DNA of 64,000 bases from NCBI GenBank assembly GCA_030017655.1, contig JASEIM010000007.1, forward strand, positions 31,471 through 95,470, written 5' to 3'. A program made the translations under genes and the position numbers. This document shows, piece after piece, positions 50,565 to 59,599 of the stretch; the first letter of the stretch is position 1; the number at the start of each line of letters is the position of its first letter. Source of the stretch: Methanobacterium sp. (GTDB lineage Archaea; Methanobacteriota; Methanobacteria; Methanobacteriales; Methanobacteriaceae). The notes beneath the pieces are model-generated. The model saw only the letters and a program-made list of their open reading frames with translations. It was not told the DNA's origin and ran no database searches.

Positions 50565-50888
50565 ATGTTTCCAACGTATTATCTGGCATATATACTTTCA
50601 TTTGTCATTGGAATGATTTTAGGACTTTTACTTAGTTATAGAAAGTATAAAGAACCTTTTGTAAGTAAAAATATTGATATGGTTGCTTTAGTGATCTCTA
50701 TTATTGGATGGATTTTGCTTTTAAACAGTCAACTTATTATGTTAATTCCACAATATATTTCAATTACAATAGGTTTATTTTTCATAGCCCTTGTACTGGG
50801 AATGAGACCAGGATACGGCAGATATGAATTAGCAATCGGATTTGTAGTTTCAGGTATTATCTGGGTTATTGGGATGGTTCTTTTATGA
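50565..50888 (+). CDS. ehaL: Energy-converting hydrogenase A subunit EhaL
   Basis: A 107-residue protein with four helices (YYLAYILSFVIGMILGLLLS, VALVISIIGWILLLNSQLIM, FFIALVLGMRPGYGRYE). GGTGATATC lies before the ATG. The stop overlaps the ATG of ehaM by four bases. It is a small integral membrane subunit assigned by order and length. Confidence 0.82.
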   Translation: MFPTYYLAYILSFVIGMILGLLLSYRKYKEPFVSKNIDMVALVISIIGWILLLNSQLIMLIPQYISITIGLFFIALVLGMRPGYGRYELAIGFVVSGIIWVIGMVLL

Positions 50889-51286
50889 ATGGCGATAATT
50901 TAGAGGAAAAAAGCGAATCTTTAATGGAAATAATGAAGGGAAGAATACTGGATAGTTACAGATGGCAGGAAGACATAATAAAACCATTTTCAAAAGAAAT
51001 GGGAATCACTACTGAAGAATTTGAAAAGATTTTAATGAGAAGATTGGACATGTCTGGCCTTGAAAATTTACATGCTCGCTTTGAACAGTCTAAATACCTT
51101 TGTATCCTTGATAAAGTAGATTCTGATTTAAAAATATGCTGGCTTTCAGATATAATGGGAATTATATCTAAAGAAGATGCTGATGAAATAAAAAATAAAA
51201 TTGCAAAAGAAGTTATTGAAGGTAAATCTTATGAAGATGCCATACATGATGGCAGGAAAGAACTTATAGAATTTCTGATGAGGTAA
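50885..51286 (+). CDS. ehaM: Energy-converting hydrogenase A subunit EhaM
   Basis: A 133-residue soluble, helical, acidic protein (MKGRILDSYRWQEDIIKPFS, ITTEEFEKILMRRLDMSG, GKSYEDAIHDGRKELIEF). No membrane segment or cofactor motif is present. It is one of the non-conserved hydrophilic Eha subunits and probably stabilises the peripheral arm. Four-base overlap with ehaL and a 4-base gap to ehaN indicate coupled translation. Confidence 0.84.
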   Translation: MNGDNLEEKSESLMEIMKGRILDSYRWQEDIIKPFSKEMGITTEEFEKILMRRLDMSGLENLHARFEQSKYLCILDKVDSDLKICWLSDIMGIISKEDADEIKNKIAKEVIEGKSYEDAIHDGRKELIEFLMR

Positions 51287-51290
51287 AGAA

Positions 51291-51740
51291 ATGTTAGATT
51301 CACTTAAAGGCATAATAAGAAAGAGCTCTATTCATGCTTGTTTAATAAATACTGGAGGATGTAATGGCTGTGATATTGAGGTAGTGGCACTTCTATCTCC
51401 TCGTTATGATCTGGAGCAGTATGGTATATATTTCCACAACAATCCCAGAGAAGCCGATGTAATTCTTGTCACAGGTCCTGTTGCAGAGCAATGGAAAGAG
51501 AATCTCCAGAGAATTTATTCGAAAGCTCCAAACCCTAAAATAGTGGTTGCAATTGGAGCATGTCCCCTTTCAGGTAATGTTTATAATCAGGAAGGTAGTT
51601 CAATATACCCTCCTCTTCATGAATTTATTCCAGTAGATGCATCAGTTCCAGGATGTCCACCAAGGCCAACAGAAATACTAGCAGCTCTTTTAGCCGTTGG
51701 TCCAGATGCAATAGCTGCTAAAGGGAGGGAAAAACCATGA
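51291..51740 (+). CDS. ehaN: Energy-converting hydrogenase A small subunit EhaN
   Basis: A 149-residue NuoB/HycG-like small subunit that passes electrons from the NiFe site through its proximal [4Fe-4S] cluster. The four expected ligands are visible: Cys24 and Cys27 (TGGCNGCDIE), Cys91 (AIGACPLSGN) and Cys122 (VPGCPPRPTEIL). Only one cluster is present, as is typical for group 4 hydrogenases. AGGTAAAGAA precedes the ATG. The stop overlaps ehaO by four bases. Confidence 0.94.
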   Translation: MLDSLKGIIRKSSIHACLINTGGCNGCDIEVVALLSPRYDLEQYGIYFHNNPREADVILVTGPVAEQWKENLQRIYSKAPNPKIVVAIGACPLSGNVYNQEGSSIYPPLHEFIPVDASVPGCPPRPTEILAALLAVGPDAIAAKGREKP

Positions 51741-52882
51741 TAGTCCCAATTGGACCAATTCACCCTGCTCTTAAAGAACCTTTACGCTTAAAACTCCAAA
51801 CACGTGGAGAAAAAGTAATAGGTGCAGAAATAGATTATGGATATGTCCACAGAGGAATTGAAAGAGTAATGGAAGGAAAAACCTGGCAAAAAGCAGTTTA
51901 TCTTTCTGAAAGAGTTTGTGGAATCTGTTCATATATCCACACCATGACATTTACAGAAACATTTGAAAAAATAGCCGGTGAAGAGCCCCCATTACGTGCA
52001 CAATTTTTAAGAGTAATTGCAAATGAACTGGATAGAATTCAAAGCCATTTACTGGCTAATTCCACATATTTCAATACCATTGAACATGAGACTCTTTTCA
52101 TGTATATGCTATCCCTTAGGGAACCAGTTATGGATGCTATTGAACTTCTAACAGGTAATCGTGTTCATATGGCATGGAACGTAGTTGGTGGGGTTAGATT
52201 AGATGCTAAAGAAGTTCATTTAAAGAGTATAATGGATATTTTAGATAATTTAGAGTCCCAATACGCTAAATATCCTCAAATGTTTGAGCACGGTCCATTA
52301 CTGGGTTTAAGATCAAGGGATGTAGGGCACATGTCCAAAGAAGATTCCATTAAAGCACGGGCTGTAGGACCTATAGCAAGAGCATCATCCGTAAAAGAAG
52401 ATTTAAGAGTAGATAAACCAGTATATAAGGATCATCTGGATTTCAACGTAATCTGGCGTGATGAGGGGGATAATTTTGCCAGAAATATGAACAGATTTGA
52501 TGAGGTTACAGAATCCATCAAAATAATTAAACAGGCCATAGAAAATCTTCCTGAAGGAAAGGTGCGAAATAAAATAGATATTCCTGCAGGATATGCTGAT
52601 AACAGAAATGAAGCTCCAAGGGGTGAAGTTGCCTACATGATTGAAACAAACGGTAACTTAATTAAAAACATTTCCATAAGAACTCCAAGTATAATGAACA
52701 TCGATGCATGCGCAAGATACATGTTAAAGGATGTTGCTACAGTTGCAGATGCTGTTGCCACCTATGCAAGCGTTGATCCTTGTATCGCATGTACTGAAAG
52801 AGTTACAATCGTTGATGAAGAGTCCGGTAAAGTTCATGAAGTTAATGGATTACATAATATAAATTCAATTAATTTAAAATAA
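51737..52882 (+). CDS. ehaO: Energy-converting hydrogenase A large (NiFe) subunit EhaO
   Basis: The catalytic [NiFe] subunit of a group 4 hydrogenase, 381 residues. The nickel ligands are seen as ERVCGICSYIH (Cys61, Cys64) and DPCIACTERV (Cys349, Cys352). About 29 residues follow Cys352; Eha-type large subunits, like others of group 4, may or may not be C-terminally processed, which cannot be told here. NuoD-like segments PIGPIHPALKEPLRLKLQ and GYVHRGIERVMEGKTW are present. It is coupled to ehaN by a 4-base overlap. Confidence 0.95.
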   Translation: MIVPIGPIHPALKEPLRLKLQTRGEKVIGAEIDYGYVHRGIERVMEGKTWQKAVYLSERVCGICSYIHTMTFTETFEKIAGEEPPLRAQFLRVIANELDRIQSHLLANSTYFNTIEHETLFMYMLSLREPVMDAIELLTGNRVHMAWNVVGGVRLDAKEVHLKSIMDILDNLESQYAKYPQMFEHGPLLGLRSRDVGHMSKEDSIKARAVGPIARASSVKEDLRVDKPVYKDHLDFNVIWRDEGDNFARNMNRFDEVTESIKIIKQAIENLPEGKVRNKIDIPAGYADNRNEAPRGEVAYMIETNGNLIKNISIRTPSIMNIDACARYMLKDVATVADAVATYASVDPCIACTERVTIVDEESGKVHEVNGLHNINSINLK

Positions 52883-52902
52883 TCACTTAAAAAGATGGTG
52901 TT

Positions 52903-53940
52903 ATGTCTTCAGTAATATGGTATTTATACGAATTTGCAAGAAAAGGATGGATCGAAAATTTTGCAGCTTCTGCAACGGATAGGGAGATAGTAGAATCTCC
53001 AGATAGATTCAGAGATTTCCCGGAAGTAATAAGAGAACTATGCATTGCATGTGGCGCATGCACAGCAGCATGCCCTTCTCCAGCAGCCATAAGACTTGTA
53101 AGAACAAAAGATAAGGATATGGAAGAAGGAGAAGGAATAACATACCCTGTTATAAACACAGATGCATGCATAAGATGTGGATTCTGTGCAGAGGTATGTC
53201 CAACAGACCCTAAGACTCTTAGAACTGGTGAAAGCCATTTAATCAGGGAAGAATTTACAATATTGCCTGCAGAAAAAATGTTTGTAATCGACGATTATCT
53301 CTGTATTCGTTGTAAAAAATGTATGAAAGCTTGCAAGGTCGAGAAGGCCATAATTGAAGAAGATAATAAGGTAATGATAGACCAGTCAAAGTGCATCGCC
53401 TGTGGAGAATGTGCAAAAACATGCCCTGTTAAAGGTGCTATCAAAGGAATTTATATTTCAAATGTTGAAGGACAAAAAGACGTAATTAATCTGGTGATAC
53501 ATACACTTGAGGATTTAATTGAAGCAAAACAGGATGAATTAAAAGATCTTCCTCCAGAGCAAGTTATGAAATTTGAAGTGCCTTTTGCAGATATTCTGGA
53601 AGAAGCACGAGGAATGCTTCCAGAAGAAGAACAAATAAGAGATATAGTTGAAAAGGTAACAGATAGATTGAAACTTCGAATTATTACATGGGACGATTCA
53701 AAATGTAACAACTGCAGATTATGCGTTGATGATTGTCCATCTGGTGCAATTACCTATGATGAAGAAAAAGGCGTTCAGAGAGATGCCAAAAAATGCCTCA
53801 GATGCACTACATGTTATCAGACATGTCCATTTGGCGTGGCAGGCTCTTATGTAGCAAGATTCTTACTTACATCAACTGAATTACAAGAAGATAAGATCAT
53901 GGTGACTGTAAAACCAGCACTACTACCGTTTAGGGGATGA
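52903..53940 (+). CDS. ehaP: Energy-converting hydrogenase A polyferredoxin EhaP (six [4Fe-4S])
   Basis: A 345-residue soluble protein with six complete CxxCxxCxxxC motifs: CIACGACTAACP, CIRCGFCAEVCP, CIRCKKCMKACK, CIACGECAKTCP, CNNCRLCVDDCP and CLRCTTCYQTCP. About 100 residues without cysteine separate the fourth and fifth, indicating a helical spacer. It should wire electrons between the EhaN cluster and external acceptors. The N-terminal SSVIWYLYEFARKGWIENFA is an extra segment. It starts 20 bases after ehaO, with a GATGGTGTT leader. Confidence 0.93.
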   Translation: MSSVIWYLYEFARKGWIENFAASATDREIVESPDRFRDFPEVIRELCIACGACTAACPSPAAIRLVRTKDKDMEEGEGITYPVINTDACIRCGFCAEVCPTDPKTLRTGESHLIREEFTILPAEKMFVIDDYLCIRCKKCMKACKVEKAIIEEDNKVMIDQSKCIACGECAKTCPVKGAIKGIYISNVEGQKDVINLVIHTLEDLIEAKQDELKDLPPEQVMKFEVPFADILEEARGMLPEEEQIRDIVEKVTDRLKLRIITWDDSKCNNCRLCVDDCPSGAITYDEEKGVQRDAKKCLRCTTCYQTCPFGVAGSYVARFLLTSTELQEDKIMVTVKPALLPFRG

Positions 53941-53944
53941 TAAA

Positions 53945-55291
53945 ATTCCTACAACTACCGATAAAAAATCTTACAAACCACTTAGAGAAGTTGAAGTGGC
54001 ATATGAAATAGATAAATCTAAATGTGAGCAATGTGAAGACAGACCATGTCTTCAAGCATGTCCAGTAGAAGCTGTACATGAAATACCTCCAGAAAAATAT
54101 ATAGAAATTGATGATAAATGTTTTGGATGTGTACTTTGCAGAGAAGCTTGTCCATATGATGCAATTAAAATGGAAACAACATTAGCAGAACCAGTAAGAG
54201 AGAATGTACCTAATATAAATCCAAAACTCTGCAGAAGATGCGGTGCATGTGTCGATGCATGTCGAACAGGAGCAATCCAGCTTGTATCATCAGGTAGAGA
54301 AGAAGCCCACAGCGAAATAGATGAAGAAAAATGTGTTAGATGTGGATACTGTTCTCGTGTATGCCCTACAGAAGCAATAAAATATGGTGAAATTTTACCA
54401 AGATCTGTAGTGGGCGGAAAAGCAGTTGTTGTTGATCAGAATGATTGCATAGGCTGTATGACCTGTACAAGGGTATGTCCATCAAAAGGGGCTATTAATA
54501 TAGGGACAGTAAGTAAATTACCATTTATAGACCCCTCATATTGTGCAAGGTGCGAAGAGTGCATGGATGTGTGCCCTTCAGCAGCAATTAAATACTCATC
54601 AAGAAAAAAAGCATACCAGAATTTTGGTAAAATAAAAACCATGGAAATAGTCTCTGAACTTCTTGAAAAAGAGACAAAAAGACTTGCAAGTGATGCAGGC
54701 AAAATTGATAGCATTTTAAATAGAATTTCACGTAATATCAGCTATGAAAATACAGAAGATGAGTTTGAAATTGACATAACTAGTAGATTAAAAGATGAAA
54801 TTGAAAGAGTTGTTGATGGTGACCTTGAAATTGAAGATATCAAATACATAATTGAAAGTACAACTCCAAAAAGAGATGTAACAGTAATAGATGAAAGCTG
54901 TATAGGATGTACTGCATGTATGGATGTATGTCCAACTGAGGCTATAGAGCTTGAAATGCCATCTCCAGTCCATATTGGCGAAGAATGCGTTTACTGTGGA
55001 AAATGTGTTGAAGCATGTCCATTTGGGTCAATATCACTTAAGGAAGAATATTTTGATACACATGATGATAAAATATTTTATATAAGAAAGACTCTGGAAG
55101 GACCGCGGACAGGAAAAATAGAAATTGATGCTGAAACATGTCAACTTTGTGGTGTTTGTGTGAATAAATGTCCTTCAGATGCAATGAGCATTGAAGATGG
55201 CGAAATTATCGTTGATACTGAAAAATGCATGGTTTGCGATGCATGTGAAGTAACCTGTCCGGTTCATGCTGTAAAATTGAAAACAGACTAA
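53945..55291 (+). CDS. ehaQ: Energy-converting hydrogenase A polyferredoxin EhaQ (ten [4Fe-4S])
   Basis: A soluble polyferredoxin with ten CxxC-type cluster motifs, beginning CEQCEDRPCLQACP and CFGCVLCREACP and ending CQLCGVCVNKCP and CMVCDACEVTCP; a cysteine-free spacer of about 75 residues follows the sixth. It extends the electron wire of Eha. The first conventional start is GTG at 53996, with a poor ribosome binding site. The same frame is open upstream with protein-like residues (PTTTDKKSYKPLREVEVAYE), and GGGGATGATAAA places an ATT at 53945 as start. No ATG, GTG or TTG lies between. Confidence 0.9.
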   Translation: MPTTTDKKSYKPLREVEVAYEIDKSKCEQCEDRPCLQACPVEAVHEIPPEKYIEIDDKCFGCVLCREACPYDAIKMETTLAEPVRENVPNINPKLCRRCGACVDACRTGAIQLVSSGREEAHSEIDEEKCVRCGYCSRVCPTEAIKYGEILPRSVVGGKAVVVDQNDCIGCMTCTRVCPSKGAINIGTVSKLPFIDPSYCARCEECMDVCPSAAIKYSSRKKAYQNFGKIKTMEIVSELLEKETKRLASDAGKIDSILNRISRNISYENTEDEFEIDITSRLKDEIERVVDGDLEIEDIKYIIESTTPKRDVTVIDESCIGCTACMDVCPTEAIELEMPSPVHIGEECVYCGKCVEACPFGSISLKEEYFDTHDDKIFYIRKTLEGPRTGKIEIDAETCQLCGVCVNKCPSDAMSIEDGEIIVDTEKCMVCDACEVTCPVHAVKLKTD

Positions 55292-55322
55292 ATCCTTTTA
55301 TTTTAATTTGAGGAGGGGAAGA

Positions 55323-56348
55323 ATGGGCAAAAAGGTTTTTATTTCTGATTGTGAAGGCCCAATATCAATTAATGATAATGCTTTTGAACTTGCAGGCCAC
55401 TACATTGAAGATGGTGAGAAATTTTTCACAATAATCAGTAAATATGATGATATTCTGGTCGATGAAGTTAAAAGAGAAGGTTACAATGCTGGTGGCACTT
55501 TAAAATTAATCATTCCATTTTTAAAAGCATATGGTGCTACAAATAAAGATATAGTTGAATTTTCAAAAGAAAATGTGCTTCTTGTTCCTGGTGCTAAAGA
55601 TACATTGGGTTATGTAAAGGAGATAATGCCATCATTCATAGTAAGCACAAGTTACAGTCAATATATTAAAGCCCTATGTGATTTAATTGATTTTCCGTTT
55701 GAAAATACATATTCTACAGATCTGGATATAGATGAATACGAGATCAGTAATGAAGATAATGCAAAGATAAGAAAATACAGAAAAACTATAATTAAAAATC
55801 CTGATTTTGAAGTTATTGACAGAATATTTTGGGATGATATTTTAAAACTCCCCATCCATAACATTATGAAAAATGTAAATCCTGTAGGGGGGAAAGGGAA
55901 AAAAGAAGCAGTACTAGATATTGTCAGTAAATATGGATTTAAAAATTCTGATATAATGTATGTTGGAGATAGTATAACTGATGTTGAGCCTTTAAGATTT
56001 GCAAAAGAAAACAATGGACTTGCTATTTCCTTTAATGGAAACGAATTTGCATTAAGAGAGGCTGAAATTGCAATCATGGCTGATAATACAGTGATGATTT
56101 CGATTATCGCTGATTTATTTAATAGATCAGGGAAGGAAGAGGTTATTAATTTCATCAAATTATATATAGATAATCCAGAAGGTGCCATTGAACATTCTTC
56201 AATAAATAATGACCTTAAAAAGATGATAAATACAGTAGATCTTCCTAAAATTGTAATAATAACCAGTGATAATTTTGAAAGCATAGTTAATCAGAGCAAA
56301 ACTTTCAGGAATCTTGTCAGGGGAGAAGCAATAGGTGCATTAGGTTAG
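55323..56348 (+). CDS. ehaR: HAD-like protein of the eha operon (EhaR)
   Basis: A 341-residue HAD-superfamily protein. Motif I is FISDCEGPISINDNAF, with Asp then Glu where phosphatases have Asp-x-Asp; the Lys and acidic motifs appear as KGKKEAVLDI and YVGDSITDVEPLRFAKE. The Asp-x-Glu variation may mean altered or lost phosphatase activity. It is the next gene after ehaQ in the operon, corresponding to EhaR as I recall it. GAGGAGGGG lies 4 bases before the ATG at 55323, preferred over the ATG at 55308. The substrate is unknown. Confidence 0.78.
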   Translation: MGKKVFISDCEGPISINDNAFELAGHYIEDGEKFFTIISKYDDILVDEVKREGYNAGGTLKLIIPFLKAYGATNKDIVEFSKENVLLVPGAKDTLGYVKEIMPSFIVSTSYSQYIKALCDLIDFPFENTYSTDLDIDEYEISNEDNAKIRKYRKTIIKNPDFEVIDRIFWDDILKLPIHNIMKNVNPVGGKGKKEAVLDIVSKYGFKNSDIMYVGDSITDVEPLRFAKENNGLAISFNGNEFALREAEIAIMADNTVMISIIADLFNRSGKEEVINFIKLYIDNPEGAIEHSSINNDLKKMINTVDLPKIVIITSDNFESIVNQSKTFRNLVRGEAIGALG

Positions 56349-56368
56349 AATAAATAGGTAATGATAAA

Positions 56369-57244
56369 ATGATTGAAATAGAAGACACTTACTGTGAGGC
56401 CTTTGATGGGATTTGTTGTAGAATAATTGTAACAGCAGATGATGAGGAAGTACTTCAAAGGGCTGCTTATGATGCCACATCCACTCCAGGAACGGTAATA
56501 GGGCGGGTTGAAGGCGGAATTGAAGGATGGCTCGATGAAAATAAAACTCCAGATGAAAGAAAAGGTGCCATCCTACAAATCTGGTATGAAAAAGAAGATA
56601 TAGAAAAATTCACAGTAGAGTTATCATTCAGAATACGACAGGACATCCTTGTAAAACCATTCACTACTGTATTCGATGCTTCTCCAGACCCAGCTGGAAA
56701 AATGGATATGATGAGAAACGTAGGGCATTGTGGAGATGGTTATGAGTGGAAAGAGAAGCTTTACGGACGTGAAATGATTATTGTTCCCATAGCAATACCA
56801 GACTTTAAAATAGAAAGTAGTGTTGGATATATGAAAGGAATTATGGGTGCAAATTTCTGGTACATGTGCAGCAGCAAAGAGGCAGTAATGGAAGCCGGTA
56901 AAAAAGCATTAAAAGCTATAGGTGGAGTTGAAGGAGCGATAACACCATTCGATATTTGTTCAGCAGCTTCAAAACCTGAAACCAATTATCCATGGATAGG
57001 CCCAACCACAAATCATCCTTATTGTCCATCTCTTAAAAAAACGCTTGCTGAAGAGTCTAAGGTTCCAGAAAGTGTTAAATATATTCCTGAAATAGTGATA
57101 AATGGACTGAATTTAGACACAGTAAAAAAAGCAATGAAAGCAGGAATAAAAGCTGTAGAAGATATTGATGGAGTTGAAAAAATATCTGCAGGAAACTATG
57201 GGGGACAATTAGGAGATCATAAAATTTATTTAAATGATTTATAA
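56369..57244 (+). CDS. ftr: Formylmethanofuran--tetrahydromethanopterin formyltransferase paralogue (Ftr-like)
   Basis: A 291-residue protein homologous to Ftr, which moves the formyl group from formylmethanofuran to tetrahydromethanopterin, step two of CO2 reduction. Shared features: IEDTYCEAFDGICCRIIVTA at the start, GDGYEWKEKLYGREM, ITPFDICSAASKP, TTNHPYCPSLK and AGNYGGQLGDHKIYLNDL at the C-terminus. Length is nearly normal (about 297 in characterised Ftr), but several regions diverge (GGIEGWLDENKTPDERKG). It is probably the Ftr II-type paralogue, linking Eha-driven formylmethanofuran synthesis to its next step; activity is not shown. Confidence 0.85.
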   Translation: MIEIEDTYCEAFDGICCRIIVTADDEEVLQRAAYDATSTPGTVIGRVEGGIEGWLDENKTPDERKGAILQIWYEKEDIEKFTVELSFRIRQDILVKPFTTVFDASPDPAGKMDMMRNVGHCGDGYEWKEKLYGREMIIVPIAIPDFKIESSVGYMKGIMGANFWYMCSSKEAVMEAGKKALKAIGGVEGAITPFDICSAASKPETNYPWIGPTTNHPYCPSLKKTLAEESKVPESVKYIPEIVINGLNLDTVKKAMKAGIKAVEDIDGVEKISAGNYGGQLGDHKIYLNDL

Positions 57245-57260
57245 GTTAAAAGGTCATTAA

Positions 57261-58172
57261 ATGAAAAAACTAGATGTCATAGGATTTGGAGCATTAAATG
57301 TTGATAAACTTTATAATGTAAATAAAATTACCCACGAAGATGAAGAGGCATTTATAACAGATTTTAGTCAATTTTGCGGTGGATCAGCAGCGAACACGAT
57401 TATTGGACTTTCAAGACTTGGAATGAAAACTGGATTTATAGGTAAAATATCCAGAGATCCAGAAGGTAATCTTTTACTTAAAAATTTAAAGAAAGAAAAT
57501 GTAAATACAGATGGAATCATTATAGAGGAAAAGGGAAGAAGTGGCAATGTTCTTGGATTTGTTGATAAAAAAGGACAGAGAGCATTATATGTCGATCCGG
57601 GTGTAAATGATTCGATTGACATATCAGAAGTTAAATTAGAATATATAGAAAGTTCTAAAGTTCTTCATCTTACTTCATTTGTTGGAAATTCAGTAAAAGC
57701 TCAAGAATGGGTTTTAGATAGAATTGGAGATGATATTACAGTCAGTCTCGATCCTGGAAGAATTTATGCCGAAAGAGGGACAGATTTTCTAAAAAATATT
57801 TTAAATAGAACTGATATTATGCTTATTAATGAAGAAGAATTAAAATATTTAACTGGTAATAAATATAAAACATTTGAGGAAAGAGCTAAAGTACTGGAAA
57901 AATATAATATTGACACAGTAGTGGTTAAAATAGGAGAAAAGGGCTCATACATTAAAGATCATGATGAATATCATTATATAAAACCATATGATGTTAATTG
58001 CAAAGATACAACAGGTGCAGGCGATGCATTTAATGCTGGATTTCTCTTTGGATTAATTAAAGGCAAAAAGATCAAAGAATCAGGAGAAATAGGAAATTAT
58101 GTTGCGTCATGCTGCATACAGGAATTGGGATCAACTAAGGGACTACCAGATTTATCAGGATTAAAATTATAA
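57261..58172 (+). CDS. PfkB-family carbohydrate kinase (ribokinase-like)
   Basis: A 303-residue kinase of the ribokinase/PfkB family. N-terminal GALNVDKLYNVNKI, the substrate motif FCGGSAANTIIGLSRLG, IMLINEEELKYLTGN, and the C-terminal ATP/anion-hole signature DTTGAGDAFNAGFLFG with the catalytic Asp are all intact. The substrate could be a sugar or nucleoside and cannot be read from sequence. It lies between the Ftr paralogue (16 bases) and a polyferredoxin gene (27 bases) on the eha strand. AAAGGTCATTAA precedes the ATG. Confidence 0.85.
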   Translation: MKKLDVIGFGALNVDKLYNVNKITHEDEEAFITDFSQFCGGSAANTIIGLSRLGMKTGFIGKISRDPEGNLLLKNLKKENVNTDGIIIEEKGRSGNVLGFVDKKGQRALYVDPGVNDSIDISEVKLEYIESSKVLHLTSFVGNSVKAQEWVLDRIGDDITVSLDPGRIYAERGTDFLKNILNRTDIMLINEEELKYLTGNKYKTFEERAKVLEKYNIDTVVVKIGEKGSYIKDHDEYHYIKPYDVNCKDTTGAGDAFNAGFLFGLIKGKKIKESGEIGNYVASCCIQELGSTKGLPDLSGLKL

Positions 58173-58199
58173 TAAACATCATATGCCCAAGGTGTAATT

Positions 58200-58958
58200 A
58201 TGGATATAACATTTAAAAAGGACAAAAAGATACTTAAAGATGAAGTTATTCATAAATCTATGGATTTAGAGAACGAATTTAAACCAGAAATAGAAGAGTG
58301 CGAGCTGGAAGGTAAATTCATAACTATTTCTCCAGAATGTATAAGATGTAATCTGTGTGTTGAAGAGTGTCCTGTAGATGCAATAGCTGGGGCAAAATCA
58401 ACTAAACCTGCAAAGATACTTGAAAATTGTGTAAAATGTGAAATATGCGCTCAAACTTGTCCTGTAAAAAGTATTAATGTTACTGAAAGTACATCATACG
58501 TCAATGAGGAGGATGTAAAATACCGACTCAGAGATTTAAAGATACCTCATAGAACCTTGAGAATGAGGAATATAGAGGTAGATGAGGAAAAATGTGATTC
58601 ATGTGCAACGTGCGTTAAATTCTGTCCTACAGGCGCGATTAAAGTAGAGGAAGATAAAACAGCTATAATAGACACAGGCTCATGTGTAGGGTGTGGTGCA
58701 TGCGCCAGTGTATGTCCAGAAGGAGCAGTAACACTTGAAAGGGAATTGGGTCCTGTAATCAAGACAAAAGAACTTGTAATTGATAGAGAAGCATGTGTTT
58801 CATGTCAGATTTGTGAAGAAAATTGTCCCGTAGAAGCTATTAAACTTGAAGATGGCGAAATAGTATTTTTAGAGGACAAGTGTATCTTATGTGATGTATG
58901 TTCAAGTAAATGTCCTGTAAGCGCATTAAAACTTGAGAGGTTGTCCAATGAAAGTTAA
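58200..58958 (+). CDS. Polyferredoxin with six [4Fe-4S] motifs
   Basis: A 252-residue protein with six CxxCxxCxxxCP motifs: CIRCNLCVEECP, CVKCEICAQTCP, CDSCATCVKFCP, CVGCGACASVCP, CVSCQICEENCP and CILCDVCSSKCP. The first 50 residues are cysteine-free and charged. It resembles EhaP and EhaQ but lacks the long spacer. It could be an added electron carrier between Eha and formylmethanofuran dehydrogenase or heterodisulfide reductase; that is inference. It overlaps the following CBS gene by 11 bases. AAGGTGTAATT precedes the ATG. Confidence 0.88.
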   Translation: MDITFKKDKKILKDEVIHKSMDLENEFKPEIEECELEGKFITISPECIRCNLCVEECPVDAIAGAKSTKPAKILENCVKCEICAQTCPVKSINVTESTSYVNEEDVKYRLRDLKIPHRTLRMRNIEVDEEKCDSCATCVKFCPTGAIKVEEDKTAIIDTGSCVGCGACASVCPEGAVTLERELGPVIKTKELVIDREACVSCQICEENCPVEAIKLEDGEIVFLEDKCILCDVCSSKCPVSALKLERLSNES

Positions 58959-59583
58959 AGAAATAATGGATAAGGAATATATATTTGTATCTCCGGATCA
59001 AGACATTGAAGAAGTATCATTAATGATGGAACAGAAGAAAAAGTTCACAACGCCAGTTGTAGACAAAGATAAGTGTCTTATAGGTTGGATAACATCTCTT
59101 GATGTTACTAGAGGGTTTAGGGAAGGTAAAAAGAAAGTATCAGATATCATGCATTCCAAAGATGATATAGTTCATGTTCATCAGGATGATCCTGCAAGAT
59201 TAGCTGTTTTAGAAACTTCAAAGCATAAAGTAGTTAGTATACCTGTTTTAGATGATAATGATGCAGTTGTTGGAGTTGTAAGAACATTTGATATAGTTGA
59301 AACGTTATCTCACCTCTATGAAATCAAAGTCTATAAAATATTTGAAGCCATGGCAAAGGAACTTAAAGGAGTTAGCTGGGACGAGCTTATGGAAGCAGCG
59401 GCAATAATTACAAGGAGAAGAACTGGTAAAAGGATAAAACCAAAAGAATATGAGAAGAACATCATGGAATCTACATTTGGAGAAGCACTCTGGGCAACAG
59501 GTGGTCTTGAAAAATTCTTTGTAGGTCTAATAGCAATTGGTGAGCTTGTAATTGCAAGAAAAGTTGCAAGGGCAAGAAAATAA
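58948..59583 (+). CDS. CBS-domain protein with C-terminal helical domain
   Basis: A 211-residue protein. Residues 1-120 form two CBS motifs (KVKEIMDKEYIFVSPDQDIE, LIGWITSLDVTRGFREG; DIMHSKDDIVHVHQDDPARL, VVGVVRTFDIVETL). The remaining 90 residues are a helical domain (FEAMAKELKGVSWDELMEAA and TFGEALWATGGLEKFFVGLI). CBS pairs sense adenine nucleotides or SAM; here it may tune the eha products to energy state, which is inference. GAGAGGTTGTCCA precedes the ATG at 58948, preferred over the start at 58933. It ends the plus-strand operon. Confidence 0.8.
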   Translation: MKVKEIMDKEYIFVSPDQDIEEVSLMMEQKKKFTTPVVDKDKCLIGWITSLDVTRGFREGKKKVSDIMHSKDDIVHVHQDDPARLAVLETSKHKVVSIPVLDDNDAVVGVVRTFDIVETLSHLYEIKVYKIFEAMAKELKGVSWDELMEAAAIITRRRTGKRIKPKEYEKNIMESTFGEALWATGGLEKFFVGLIAIGELVIARKVARARK

Positions 59584-59599
59584 CTTTAATTTATATCAA

